A DNA stretch of 64,000 bases, taken from assembly GCA_930367205.1 (NCBI GenBank), contig OV884014.1, positions 107,304,638 through 107,368,637 on the forward strand, in the 5' to 3' direction. A program made the position numbers and the translations under genes. The notes under the pieces were generated by a model, which did no database searches, had not been told where the DNA came from, and worked only from the letters and a program-made list of their open reading frames with translations. Positions 47,270-58,700 of the stretch are shown here, one piece after another (position 1 is the first letter of the stretch; each line of letters begins with the position of its first letter). The DNA is from Acanthosoma haemorrhoidale. Lineage: Eukaryota > Arthropoda > Insecta > Hemiptera > Acanthosomatidae.

Positions 47270-48774
47270 CTTATCAATTATTATTATAAAATAAGAAACG
47301 TTTTTGAAGAAACAAACTATACCGCCATGCTTTGAGTGAACTGTGAGGCTTTAAAAAAATACGTGAGGAATTACAGCGGATACTTTATTATAGAGTTTAA
47401 TTAAAGATGGTACAATCGATTTATCGAATGGACATGGAGGCAGCTGATGAAGAATCGAATCACGCGCTAAAGATTTAATTAAAATTCATATATAATATTG
47501 TCTGGTGGTGTGGGGGGGGGGTTAGTTAATGGGAATCGTGATCCTCTATATATCTTAGGACAGATTGTGGGAACTCAAGATGGTGGCTTCCACCAACGGC
47601 TTTTGTAACTCAATGTATTAAATATCTTGACTATTTACAGAAAACAATCCGGCCTCTCGCACTCTAGAGGCCCTCTCACAGATCTGACAGAAAAAATGTG
47701 TTTTTACGCTCACAATCTGTACACAGCATCTGCGATGTTTCTTGGGTTTCCTCATTGTTGACTGAAGTATGTATTTCACTCTTAGAGTAAGCTGTTTTTG
47801 AACAAAAAATTTGAAAAATTTTTGATGAGTTCTCCTTAAACTTGGACTTTAGTTGGAACTATCAAAATCTAACAGACCCGATCTAACTGTACTCTAGACA
47901 TTTCAAAAATAATTAATACTAGAATACTTTCTCATTCGAAACTTAGTTAAATTTCATTTTCAACAATAGGGAGTACTCTTTTGTCTTAATTCATCTAACA
48001 TTTTATCACAAGTTTCATCTTTCGTCTTCCGAAAAATTTCTCAAAACAGAGTTTTTAAACCTTTTTTGAGGATTTTTCATAAATTGCATGAAAGAGGAAG
48101 CAGATTTCCGATATGATTACACTCTACCAAAATCGTGGAGGTAGAGATATTCTCGGAACGAATGGATACGAATAGCCCCGAACCGATCGACTAATCGCTA
48201 TTTACTAAGATTTAGTGGGAATAAAACTCGGAAGAGATGAAAACAAATAAAGTGCTTGGGTCTCTCTTGTAAATTTATTTATCCAATCACCATCGTTTTG
48301 ATGGGCTACAGCTGTCACATAATCAACAATAAAAACAGCTAATTTGTCACTTAATAAAATTTAATGTAATTCGTAATTTTTATTCACAATTTATATCATA
48401 GTATAAATTGATATTATTATGCTTTTACTAGTCCTTTGTGAAGTGAAGAGGGAACAAGCCATTTATTTTGAAAACTTTTTCAAGTAACCACATTGCTAAC
48501 CTTTTTTAGAGGGAATGCATGGAGTATTACATATAGTCGAGTAATCATACTTTTTATTCGAGTGCTCTTATTCCCAATCTGAATTGGTATTTAAATATTA
48601 GTCCTAACAAAGTAAATACTTATGTTTAATAATAATAAGCGCCACAAGACCTCAATTAGTTGCATTAAGAGTGCCTAAATAGGTAACCATTTATAATTAG
48701 GTACTATTTGTACGGAGGCTGCTGCTGCTCGTCACCTCGCAAGTGGGTTTTGACATGAGCAGTAATGGTGGTGT
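47270..48774. other. Non-coding DNA between the duplicated copies
   Basis: AT-rich, no gene recognised. A G-run lies near 47509-47521. Confidence 0.5.
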
Positions 48775-49075
48775 ACCTAATCATAGTCATTTCTAACCTA
48801 AACTGTCCCGACCATTCCCTGCTGTTTACTTAGACTTAACAATCTGCTATTATTCACCTCTCTTCTCTGTATATTGTAATCAGCCCCACAACAAGTAAGG
48901 GAGGCTCCACAGAGATATATGGTGCTAAACTACCATCTATATCATGTATACATCATCACTAGTAATAATTACGCGTTCATGATCTCATACTTTAAGGTAT
49001 AACATTCGGAAATAGGCTGGTTGTATGCTGGTTAGGTTATGTATTCTTTTGCTACCATTGGCCGGAAATCAGGTA
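48775..49075 (+). repeat. Direct duplication, copy 2
   Basis: Same orientation and boundaries as copy 1 at 47024-47269, with about 52 additional bases between CTCTGTAT and GCTAAAC that include CAGCCCCACAACAAGTAAGG. Either this copy gained an insert or copy 1 lost it. Substitutions elsewhere are scattered, which suggests an old duplication or two independent insertions of one element. Confidence 0.93.
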
Positions 49076-49625
49076 TGCCTAATAAAGTCTATTCAAACAG
49101 GATACATTTTGTCAACATTTCAGATATATTTACAGTTTTATTTTTTTTTTTGCTGAAAAGGAGACTTTCACTGAACAAGTTGGTGTAACAAATAAAACAT
49201 ACATTTGAAAAATTACGCGTTCGTCCATAATTGTCCATCGATTATTTATTTCTTGTCAATACAGCTTGAAAAATTATCTACACTCCAATTATGAACAATA
49301 CCACTTTAAAACAAAACTATTCAATCTCGGAGTCGGAGATTTTAAAAGGAAACGTGAAGTTGATTATAGCCAAAGTCTCACTCTAGGAATATATTACCTG
49401 AAAATATATATTTGACGTCTGCTGGTCTATTCTCAGGGGTGGGTTCTCTCTTGAACCGAATCATCCAAGGCGTACATTTGCACCCACAAAACATGGAAAT
49501 AACAGCAATCATCATAGGCGTACATACTGCCTCAATAAGTTGTTCTCAGCATCTTTTTATCATGACGAATAGTTTGAACTGAATTAAAGATCTGAACAAT
49601 GTGTGATGCCATTTTGGTGATCTAT
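49076..49625. other. Non-coding DNA, no gene recognised
   Basis: AT-rich interval between the duplicated segment and the next mariner. Nothing recognisable is seen in it. Confidence 0.5.
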
Positions 49626-50443
49626 TAGGTTGGTGCGAATGAAATGTCGGATTCTTAAGTGAATATATTAAACTGCATATATTTTTCCAAAAGCTGTTTA
49701 TTTAATCAAAATATGCTCCATTTACTTCAATACATTTTCCCCAACGAGATTTTAATGCATAGATGCCTGTCTTGAAGAAATTCTGATCTTTAGAATCAAT
49801 GAACTCTGATATGGCATTTTTCAGACTGTCTTCATTTTCGTACTGTTTAGCCCGTAAAAACAATTTAAAAAAAAAAAAAAGGGTTAGCAATGATGAGCAT
49901 ACGTTCAAGCGATCCAGCTTATTTCGCGCGGTTAGTTCGTGCGGTATCCACTTATCCATTTTTTTCGCCTTGCCAATTTCAGAAAGATGTCGCAATATTG
50001 TTGCATTCTGGCAAGTTCCCTTGAAGAAACAGTTGGATTCGTTTCCACCAATGCTTTCAGAGCATCATTTTTCACAGACGTTTCGGGTCTTCCACGTGGT
50101 TCATTTTGCAGGGATAAATGACCAGACCAAAATTTTTCAAACCAACGCTGCACTTTTCGATCGTTCACAGTATTCTCCCCAAACGCCTGGTTTATATGGC
50201 GTGCAGCTTTTGCAGCATTATTACCAAGTTTATACGCATATAAGAAAATTACACGAATATCGGTTGCATTCATATCGGTGCAAAATTCAAAGCAAATAAC
50301 AAAGGGAACACTTTTGAGAAAATCTTTGCTAAAATGTGACTCTGGCAATGGACAGTACGACTATAAACCAGGTTATGTCAAAAACAGAAGCATAACAAAA
50401 ACAGGGAGACAAACGTTCACATATAAAGAAAATCCGACATTTT
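49626..50443 (-). mobile_element. mariner of the TTAGGTTGGTG-end type, catalytic core deleted
   Basis: The left end reads TTAGGTTGGTGCGAATGAAA, matching the start of the terminal repeats of the cecropia-type mariners that include human Hsmar1. It continues to TGTCGGATT. On the right only the inner part of the partner repeat is left: AATCCGACATTT at 50431-50442 is followed at once by unrelated TATATAAT. The element is about 820 bp rather than about 1.3 kb because the middle of the transposase gene is gone. It is a different lineage from the mariners at 16.8 and 31.4 kb. Confidence 0.85.
49702..50273 (-). pseudogene. Hsmar1/SETMAR-like transposase, core deleted
   Basis: The likely start is the ATG complementary to 50271-50273. 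The N-terminal part has the mariner helix-turn-helix region, with RVIFLYAYKLGNNAAKAARH, FGENTVNDRKVQRWFEKF and GRPETSVKNDALKALVE. A frameshift follows SSRELA. The second part continues with GKAKKMDKWIPHELTARNK and then jumps, at a run of A (plus strand 49866-49880), to the C-terminal end: LKNAISEFIDSKDQNFF, YALKSRWGKCIEVNGAYFD, stop. All three catalytic aspartates, normally found between these parts, are missing. If expressed, it could at most bind DNA. Confidence 0.88.
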
Positions 50444-53400
50444 ATATAATAAGGAATATATATAATATAATATAATAAGGAAAAGTCATTCCAATTGACT
50501 TGATTTTTTTCGAATGAGAATCTTGAACCGATACCAGACAAGAGTTGTGTTTATTTGTTTTAGCCGTTCCCTGGTGGTCACGTTTATTATAAGTAGATTT
50601 GATTTTGAAATAGAAGGAGCAACAGCGATATCAGTTACAACTATTAGGCTAATATATGCTGAGCGAGACACGAACCCAAAAAAAGCACAACTCTCGCCTC
50701 GAGCAGGCTGCGTGGCCATCTTCGCTTGTCCGCTATCATCTTCATCTCGACTGTACAATGCTCCAGGGCACGCCATACATATCAACCTATCAGCGGCCTT
50801 TATGTCCACTTTCTGCTCTTATATCAATTATGAATCAAAGTGTAATTATTTAAATGTATCTGTATGAACAAAACATAGATGGAGGTACGTCTCGGAACTA
50901 ATAGTGTTCAATCCAATCTGTATATTTTTGTATAGAAAAAAATTATTTTATATAACCAACATATATCACACATTTATTAGTCTGGTTAAGGTTAGGTTGG
51001 AGCCAAAAATGAAAACAAGCCTTGTAACCTTGGTTTTGTCGATAAGATAACTTTTAGTATAATAGATCTTTGGTTTATGTTTGAGTAACTACCCAAGAGT
51101 GAATTAGGCTTCGCCATCTCTGCTGTTGACACCCAAAAAATCATTTTTGTCCTAACTATGCATTTTAATATCGTCTCTAATATGTAGATAAAAGCCTTTA
51201 AATCACATTAGGGTAAAAATTGTTCAATTTTTAATCAAACACTGATCAGCTAATTTGGAATGTACCTATACAATTGCAGATCCACCGAATCTTTTTCAAA
51301 AGTTCCAAACACTACTCAATCGAAATGTAAAAGAATTCCAGTTTTATTAGCAAGCTAGTAGAAATCATTTAGTAAGTGATATAAAATTTAAATTGAAACA
51401 GTTGGATTAAATATACCGGTTTTTGGATTCGTGATGGTTAACGTTGACGACCTGCCATGATTTCCAATGCAAATTAAAATATTTGACAAACAATTTCAAA
51501 ATCCGTCTTAGCCTTCCATTTAATCAATGTCATTTCTCAGTTAAGCGTTCAAATATTTTATAAACGGGGCATTAATTGGAGTAGGTTTTAAAAAGAAAAC
51601 ACTAAATGTTCCTTTGTGAACTCTTTCACTGTTCATCGATGCCGTGCCAGGTCACTAAATATCTTAAAGCTACTTGGCCACTAATGTAGTACATGAATAG
51701 CTCCACAGGATAGAGCACCCGATCTGATATTAGAACCTGGGTACCAGACCCACCCCTTTTATCATTATTTGTTTAAATCTGTTCGATGGTTTTGGGTGAT
51801 ACAGATTATTTTGGGGGCTATGTGTTAGGCTTACCTAACCTTTAATTGCGCATATACGATCGGGGAAAACTTAGTGGTTGAAGCGTTATATTGGTCATAC
51901 AGCCACGCTATGAATAATAATAATACTTTTTCGTGTTAATGATATATTGTGAGAAACTGTTGTCACTGAAGGATTTATTCCGGCCTCTAAGGTGAGGGTT
52001 GGCCCGTTCATTTACGGACCCCTCGCCAAAGCCAATAAACCATTAGCAGTAATATTAGATTAAACGTTAGAAGGGTAACGCTTATCAAAACCAGATAGAG
52101 ATAGAATGAAGAAGAGAGAAAACAAGTAAATAAAAAATAAGAGAAGAGATGGAGAAGATGGCGGAGGGCACGAACCGGGCTCAGATAATTGTAGACGTGA
52201 CTGGAGGTAATGCTACCCTCATGTGTCAGCACTGGCGGTGTTCTGCAGGGACACACACCACCTCTCTCTTGTACACTATATATTGCCAGCCATTTACCGC
52301 TGTCTTAGTCCCTATATATGTCTGTGATAACATACTCCACCGTAAACAACCATCAGGGCCAATATTAGTAGTTATTACAACTTGTAGGGAACCTTGTTCC
52401 CCAGCTTCAAGGTACAAAAGAACTCAATGGACATCTTTTTTAAAATTAATTACATCCAGGCCTGTATTAGTAAACAATTTATTGGCATCTTTGTTAAGTC
52501 TAAATATGAAACGAACGAGTCTAGAATGATCCCAGATCTTGGATTTAGTATCATACAAAGTTGCTATTAATTGACAAACATACAAAAAATGATTTTTTTT
52601 TTGCCTGATCGTGCTGAAATACGAACTGGACTCCTATTTGATTGTGTTGAAGAAATTGAAAGATCGACCAGGTATTAAGAGTGATATATATAATCCCCAA
52701 TTATAGTAGATTTTATTCTACCTGTTGTTGTATGGTGGCCAAATGTTGTATGCTGTATCTTGTAATAAGTCATTATCAATAGTACTATCCATAACCATTT
52801 ATTGTGATGAGCCTGCTCACTTATAACTCCAGTTAGGCCCTGGTTCGATCCTATTGAATTTTTTCATTGAAGTATTGAGCAGCTATTTGAATATTTCAAA
52901 AAACGATCCATTTGGGATCGCTAAAAAAAACTTGAAGGTAGGGTGAGCGAGAAAGAGCAATATATTAAAAAAAATCCTTAAGCATACCAACAGTTGTTCA
53001 TCACAACAGGTGATGATGGGCAATATAACGAATATCCAAGCAACCTTAAAGATATATTTGAGTCGTCCATTGAATACCAAGGAACGACGGCGCATGATAT
53101 TAAATCTATTTTTCACAGCTGCTTTTCCGGAGTGAATTCTTGCAAGGTGGATGCTATTTCCTGCGCGAATTGTCCTACTTCCTTCCTGTTCTTCCGCCGT
53201 TCGAAGCCCTACCATCTGCTGACAGCGACAGATGTAATCAAAGACAGAGAACAATGACTCCCGGCAGAAGAAGGTCCTAGTGCTGTACAATCAGTTAACA
53301 ATCCGATACAAAATGGGATTGGAGAATGTGTTGTTCCTAAGAAAAAACGAAAATAGGTTTTGACACTTTCCCCTTAACTTAGAGAGAGGGTTTCACTGCG

Positions 53401-53989
53401 CTAAGCGGTCTGGGTTATCATCCTTGCAGCAGGATTGGTCATCGGACTTGAGCTAGAATTATCTCTGCAAAAGCACTTGAACGGAGAAAAGAGAAAACTG
53501 TGAATAATTTATTTGTAGAAAGTTATGGCCAACTCTTAAAAAAATCATCAACACTTTTTATTTGTTACTTAGCTTTTTGACCCGGCTTAAAAACTTTTTT
53601 TCTTGTATGCGCCGGTCATGTTGAGGTTAAGCTTTATAATGGAAACTGTCAGAGATTTTATTTAAACTTAGAGACGATCTGTCCAACCTCTAGGTTAAAA
53701 GCTATGTACTTTTGACTATTCCCCCATTCTATATCTTTTACAAAAACTATACCTTACTTCAACAATCATACATCTGTGAATTATTCATGAAACTATTTTG
53801 TATGGTAAATTGTCAGTAATCTACTTATGGTTTCTGAGGCCAATTTGAAATGAGATAGATACACTATTAACGATAGGTGAAACATAAAATACTTAAAAAA
53901 ACAACAAATAAAAAATGGAATGCAATAAAAATTAGGGTAAAGAAGTAAATTAAAATATGTAATCACGGTCTAAGTACACCTAAGTGCGC
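50444..53989. other. Mostly non-coding DNA with unassigned open frames
   Basis: No family is recognised. Longer anonymous frames lie at 50486-50867 (both strands), 52149-52529 (plus, 126 codons), 52883-53290 (minus, 135 codons) and 52994-53257 (plus). They overlap each other on opposite strands and lack splice or promoter support. A tRNA-like sequence is listed at 51695. B-box-like bases also occur at about 52838-52855 (CTGGTTCGATCC) and an A-box-like sequence at about 51872. Confidence 0.4.
51695..51755 (+). repeat. tRNA-derived SINE head
   Basis: TAGCTCCACAGGATAGAGC (from 51698) is a good match to the D-arm/A-box of a tRNA. It is followed after a short gap by GAACCTGGGTACCAGACCC (51733-51751), a decayed T-arm/B-box. 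The anticodon arm cannot be folded convincingly and the acceptor ends do not pair, so it is more likely a SINE head than a tRNA gene. Confidence 0.45.
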
Positions 53990-54395
53990 ATTCCTTCACA
54001 TTCGGGTGGTTTCATCAAAACCTAACCTATCACTCTAGTCCCTCAACAGCTTCACACATCCCTATATTATTGATTCGCGATTAATGCGGCAGTGGGAGTC
54101 CTATTATTATAAAGTGCCTTCCTCTAATCATGTTTTGAGCATTTGTGGCTCTCACACTCTTGGTCAGCCTACACTTGCCCGTTTCAGGTTCCTGATGAAC
54201 GAGCGTGGGGATCTTTGCAACCCCCGCTTCCTTTTCCGCATGTGAGAGAGGTGACGAACATGTGAATATTTGTATAAATCCTATGAATGAATGAGTGAAT
54301 GCAGAACTGTAAATATGAAATGAATATTATTGATGACAACTGCTTATTGCCCATTAGGTCGCATTGGTATTTCATTTCAATAAAAAGATTTTCGA
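53990..54395 (+). mobile_element. Jockey-type LINE 3' end, related to the 36-kb copy
   Basis: From 54093 the sequence (CAGTGGGAGTCCT, later GTGGCTCTCAC and CTCTTGGTCAGCCT) matches the complement of about 36120-36290, the 3' untranslated region of the minus-strand Jockey copy. It ends with GCTTATTGCCC and the polyadenylation signal AATAAAAAG near 54383. Upstream, codons of the C-terminus can still be read (THPYIIDSRLMRQW against THPYNPPRRLKRQW), with a stop in between. About 27 bp between two CAGTGG repeats in the 36-kb copy are missing here. It is inactive and strongly 5'-truncated. Confidence 0.75.
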
Positions 54396-54999
54396 TTCAA
54401 GAATTCCTCTACTTGCCGACGGCTTTGGTCCGAAGCAATTATGATTGCATAGATGGAAACAAATAAACACTATTTGAGGCGTTATTTGTACTTCGACCGG
54501 GAGTGGAGTTACCTGGCACTCTCTGCTACCCGAGACCGTTAGACGTCAACAAAAAACACAAACTGTCCATTAAAAAAGAAAAAGGTAAATTGTAGAGGTT
54601 ATCCTGCAGGACACGAAGGATAAGGAGTGCGTGAAACCGCAGGAGTGAGGAGTGGGCAAATTACAGCTCTCTCTGTGGTAGAACAGTGTCTTTGCGGTCT
54701 TTGTCAGTTGTCTATGTATCTTTGTCAATATCTATGTGCACTGCCTTGTCACTAATGTTATTGTAACTACAAGAGGCTATCCTTTCGAAAAGGTACTGTG
54801 CAAATTCCTCTGCAATGTTGCAGTCAATTTAAATAGTACATTTAACAACACCCGGGACATATAAATATAAGTATTTTTGGTTTAAAAACTTCATAATTTT
54901 TGATAAATAATAAAAAATAAATAAATAGCTCCAATCTTGATATTGTTACTTCTCTTTGTATTTAACGGTATAAAATGTATATAATCTACAATGAGATCG
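54396..54999. other. Non-coding DNA, no gene recognised
   Basis: Interval between two Jockey fragments. A short sequence TACCCGAGACCGTTAGA near 54530 resembles TACCAGAGACCGTTAAA near 55814. Nothing else is recognised. Confidence 0.45.
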
Positions 55000-55013
55000 A
55001 GTCTTCTTTAATA
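55000..55013. repeat. Left target-site duplication of the Jockey copy, 14 bp
   Basis: AGTCTTCTTTAATA here is repeated exactly at 55739-55752, right after the poly(A) run. The first A may belong to either the duplication or the tail. Confidence 0.93.
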
Positions 55014-55712
55014 TTTTAAATTAAAGATATTAAATTTAATGGATAGGCATCTCCATTTCTCTACTCATTTAAGTAATAAAATAGAAAAAGTACGACAAAG
55101 GTCTTACCGGCTATCGCACTTGCTAACTTCACCTAACCTGTCACTTCGTCTTAAATTGATGATATATAAATGTGTCCTCCGGCCAGCTCTGCTGTACGGT
55201 GCCCCGCTATTTACCCACTTGACTGACAAATGTCTCCAACACTTCCAGAATGGAATCATGCGAAAAGTGGTCCGACATACCTCTTTCGAGAGGTTGAAGA
55301 ACGCTGACCTGCACCCGTTGCTTGGTGTGCCGTCGGTAGGTGAGTTCATCCGCCGGAGACACATTAAGTTTTTTGACTCGTTGCAGCACCTGACAAATCC
55401 AGTGTTTAACACTATGACCCCACCACCCCTCCCGCATCGATGGCAACAGACTGTCGGGGAAAAATTAGGATAAGAATTAGTATGTAAGTTAGTTTTAAGG
55501 TTGATCAAAAAGGTGAGCCCCATCACCTTATTAGTCAGTTCAGTCAAGTCATGTAGAATGTATATCATTATACTTGTTTATTCATTATATAATTTCTATA
55601 AAATAACAAAACCTGTATATAATGTAGTGATGCTACAGGAAATACAAAATAATTTGTAAATAGATTCGCCAGAGGATCTATAATTATCTGTAAATTAAAA
55701 GGGGCTATGAAG

Positions 55713-55739
<27 letters not shown>
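55014..55739 (+). mobile_element. Jockey-type LINE, 5'-truncated, with poly(A) and TSD
   Basis: A 726-bp insertion flanked by a 14-bp direct repeat and ending in 27 A residues (55713-55739), the signature of target-primed reverse transcription. It contains only the last part of ORF2 (55039-55473) and a 3' untranslated region of about 235 bp. The intact duplication and unbroken A tail mark it as the youngest retroelement in the window. It differs from the Jockey family at 36 and 54 kb in both coding and 3' sequence. Confidence 0.94.
55039..55473 (+). pseudogene. Jockey-type reverse transcriptase, C-terminal fragment
   Basis: The 144-codon frame covers the end of a Jockey-clade ORF2, whose product reverse-transcribes the element RNA at the nicked target. 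It starts in the conserved LDRHLHFSTHLS-like segment (here MDRHLHFSTHLS). It continues with KLMIYKCVLRPALLYGAP and then MRKVVRHTSFERL, DLHPLLGVPSVGEFIRRR and HIKFFDSLQHLTNPVF, ending VGEKLG and TAA. The endonuclease and the catalytic part of the reverse transcriptase are missing through 5' truncation; the ATG at 55039 is internal to the original frame. No stop or frameshift is seen in what remains, in keeping with a fairly recent insertion. Confidence 0.9.
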
Positions 55740-55743
<4 letters not shown>

Positions 55744-55752
55744 TCTTTAATA
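55739..55752. repeat. Right target-site duplication of the Jockey copy
   Basis: AGTCTTCTTTAATA follows the A tail and matches 55000-55013. Confidence 0.93.
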
Positions 55753-58700
55753 GATACCACAAACAACCAAATTTTGAGTGAACACTTGGTGTTGAATTTC
55801 AGCGAGATGGGGTTACCAGAGACCGTTAAAACTTATTTTCTCACTTGTAGTCTCTGTGGGATAAATTAAATTGATTACATGTTCACTATGTCCTTAATTT
55901 CATTCAATATCCTATAATATAGCTTTATATTGCATAACTAAAAACAGACATCTGCTACCACTTAGTTTTACAATTGGTGGCGCAGACTTGTTGCCAGTAA
56001 AAATGTACCTTTTGTAATGGAAAAATGTAGGTAAATGGTGGGCAAATAGACTAGGACAAAGGTGCAGCTTAACCAGTCTTGGACGACATAGGACTGCTAT
56101 TGTTCAGATAAGATGTGTGTGACACAATTGTGTTTTTGTTGGCATACAAGTGTTCCTCGTCCCTCCTTCATGGTAGCGGCTTTTAGTCACAATACTCCGG
56201 GCTATCAGCTTTTACCTTGTTGCTTTTAAATAGTTTATCTCTTGTCTTATCACTTGTATCGGCGTTATTTACCTTTGATGAGCCAACCCTAAATCTCCCT
56301 TTCTGAGCCTAATTTTCGTAAATATATTTGTCATTAATAAAATGAATTGCGGTAAAAATTGAATTATTATTCAAATATATTAATAAATGTGATTGCTGGT
56401 GGGTAAAATAAACATTTTATAATATGTGTTGTAGTGGTTCGGTTGACAATTCATACCCCCAGCCTTTTATCAGGATGTGAATTATGTGAGTAGCTAGATG
56501 TCTCTGTGCTCAACTTAACTTAAGTGTAACTAAATTAAATCAATGAGCAGATTTCGTGAAATGTCTTGAAAGTTCGGATGGAATAGCCGCAGTCTAAGGA
56601 TTCTGCAAGAAACGGAAATATTGTAATGTTGTACAGCGACAGAATCGAAGTATCTACTTACGACTGGATGCCCCCCATGCTCACACCACTTTCGAATTTG
56701 TAGTTTTCGTAGGATCCAAAGTTTCTTTCCTATCTTGTAAAATAACAGGTTTTAGGCACACACTAACCTATAACTTTGCTTCATAACTGATATGCACACT
56801 AGCTCATTGAAAGTGGCTACATTGAGATTGTTGATTGTGAAAATAGCTTCTAAATAAAATAACTAATAACCATTTGGTTATAGATAACCTATATACATAA
56901 TTAAAATAATTTTAAATACCTGCGTAACAAACATTAGTACCTCTTAAAATTGTAGATACTTCTAACCTAATCTATATTTGTTGTCCCTCGATTTTATTAG
57001 CGAAGAAGGAAGTAACGCTATTTTAGTTCCATCTTCCTAACTTGTCGATCAACTACAAAAAGTAATAGCTTTTCTTTTGACACATCATCTCCGTAGAATG
57101 AGCTTCATCGGGCATAGGGCATTACAATTTTGCGATCCTAATTTAACCTTATCGACACATGAACCTGCAGCTCTCTTGGGCTCACCAATAATTTGTAGTA
57201 TCTAGAATAGTGTTTTATTAACAACCACTATAAGCAGCTGTCGCAGTCCCGATCCTGCATAATAGGTAGATAAATACATTTCTGCATTTAACAATATTCC
57301 TGTTTACAATACAAAAATAAATAATAAAACCATCTCATAGCTACTTAAATACATAATATAATAAAATAAATTCAAAACAATGCCTTCGACTTTCTTCTAA
57401 AAAACGTACGCACTATAGCTAATTTAACTAACAAACACATAACAAAGTGCAAATATTAAACAAAAAAATTGTTCTAACATAACCGAACATAACTGTCTAC
57501 AACCTTGTTTGTTGGCTGTTTGTTTGCAACAAATGTCCTGTAGCCTTTGCACTGTGACTATGGGCATTTCTTATGGCTCCTGTTCACACAGGCATTCAAA
57601 AAGTAACTGGTCCATGTCAACTGGTGAGCTGATCTTCATATCACCTACCAGTTTCAACAACTCGTATCTTCCAAGTGTACAAATGTAGTTTGTTGTTGGT
57701 TTTAAATCACTGTGTAATTCGCATCCGAACTAATTATAAGAATGCGACAAATGTATTTCCAGTTCCGTATCCGATAGCTGAAGGGGAGGTATTACACAGG
57801 AGGGCGCGTGACAGCAGCTGCAAAACCGGTCATTTGGCCAGTGGGTCTCCATCGGATGGATACATATTGTTCTTATCTATTCATTTTATACATATTCACA
57901 ATCAGACCAATATATAAACCATCTATAATAACATGCAAGTAATAATTTACAATATTTTTGTATTAAAAAAGCCCATTTCCTTTCACCCTTGTGAGTTCCC
58001 AGTTCAAGCTTCCTTAGGGACAATATGCTCTTTAACAAACAAAGGGAAATTAGTTTGAAGGCAAGGGAAGTGGTGGAAAATGAGTGAATTCGTTCGTCAA
58101 AATGTGAGTAAACAAAGTTATTCCCCGAGGAGGAAGAAATGTTTCCTCCCCGTGCAGTATGCTCCTGACTTGGACACCCTGGGAGGAAATGGTGCTAGCA
58201 GCGCGCGCTGTTGATGGTAGCAGATAGAAATAGCAGCAATTACTAGCATTGATATCATCGCAGTTCGCTATCTGCTCATTCACTAATTCATCTTACAAGC
58301 TTCGTCGATTAGCCTAATAGACTTCTATTAAATTCTTAATAGCATTCTTCCACTTCTTGGAGTAAAGAAATGGGTGGTAAATTTGTTCTAGGAAGTCAGC
58401 AGGTTCATTGCTCAAACATTTCTCAGCATTAAGCCATTGAAGGTACCATTTCTTGTGGGGATTCCTCGTTAGCTTCATGGATTAGTAGTCTCACAAGTTA
58501 CCTTTTCCCTGATTTTTACATCATATTTTTTGTTCGCAGGGTTGTTTTTTTAAAATAATCATATTAAAAAAAATCTAACAGTATCATTCAAGATAATCAA
58601 GAAATAAAAACAAAACATACATGTTTAAAAGGAATTTTAAATATTAACTTTCTACTTGTTATACTATTACAGGAAATCATTTATAAATAATTGTTTTTGA

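Noticed and set aside
49799..50299. 166-codon plus-strand open frame
   Set aside because: Antisense shadow of the minus-strand mariner transposase remnant.
50486..50867. Open frames of 107-117 codons on both strands
   Set aside because: Locally GC-richer sequence leaves both strands open; neither translation shows a known family.
52883..53290. 135-codon minus and 87-codon plus open frames
   Set aside because: No recognisable domain on either strand, no start context or splice support, and they overlap each other.
55104..55568. 154-codon minus-strand open frame
   Set aside because: Antisense shadow of the Jockey reverse-transcriptase fragment, which has clear family motifs on the plus strand.
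54521..55835. Short similarity TACC-GAGACCGTTA on either side of the Jockey insertion as a duplication
   Set aside because: Only about 15 bases agree, and the true target-site duplication is AGTCTTCTTTAATA, so this is probably chance or an unrelated old repeat.
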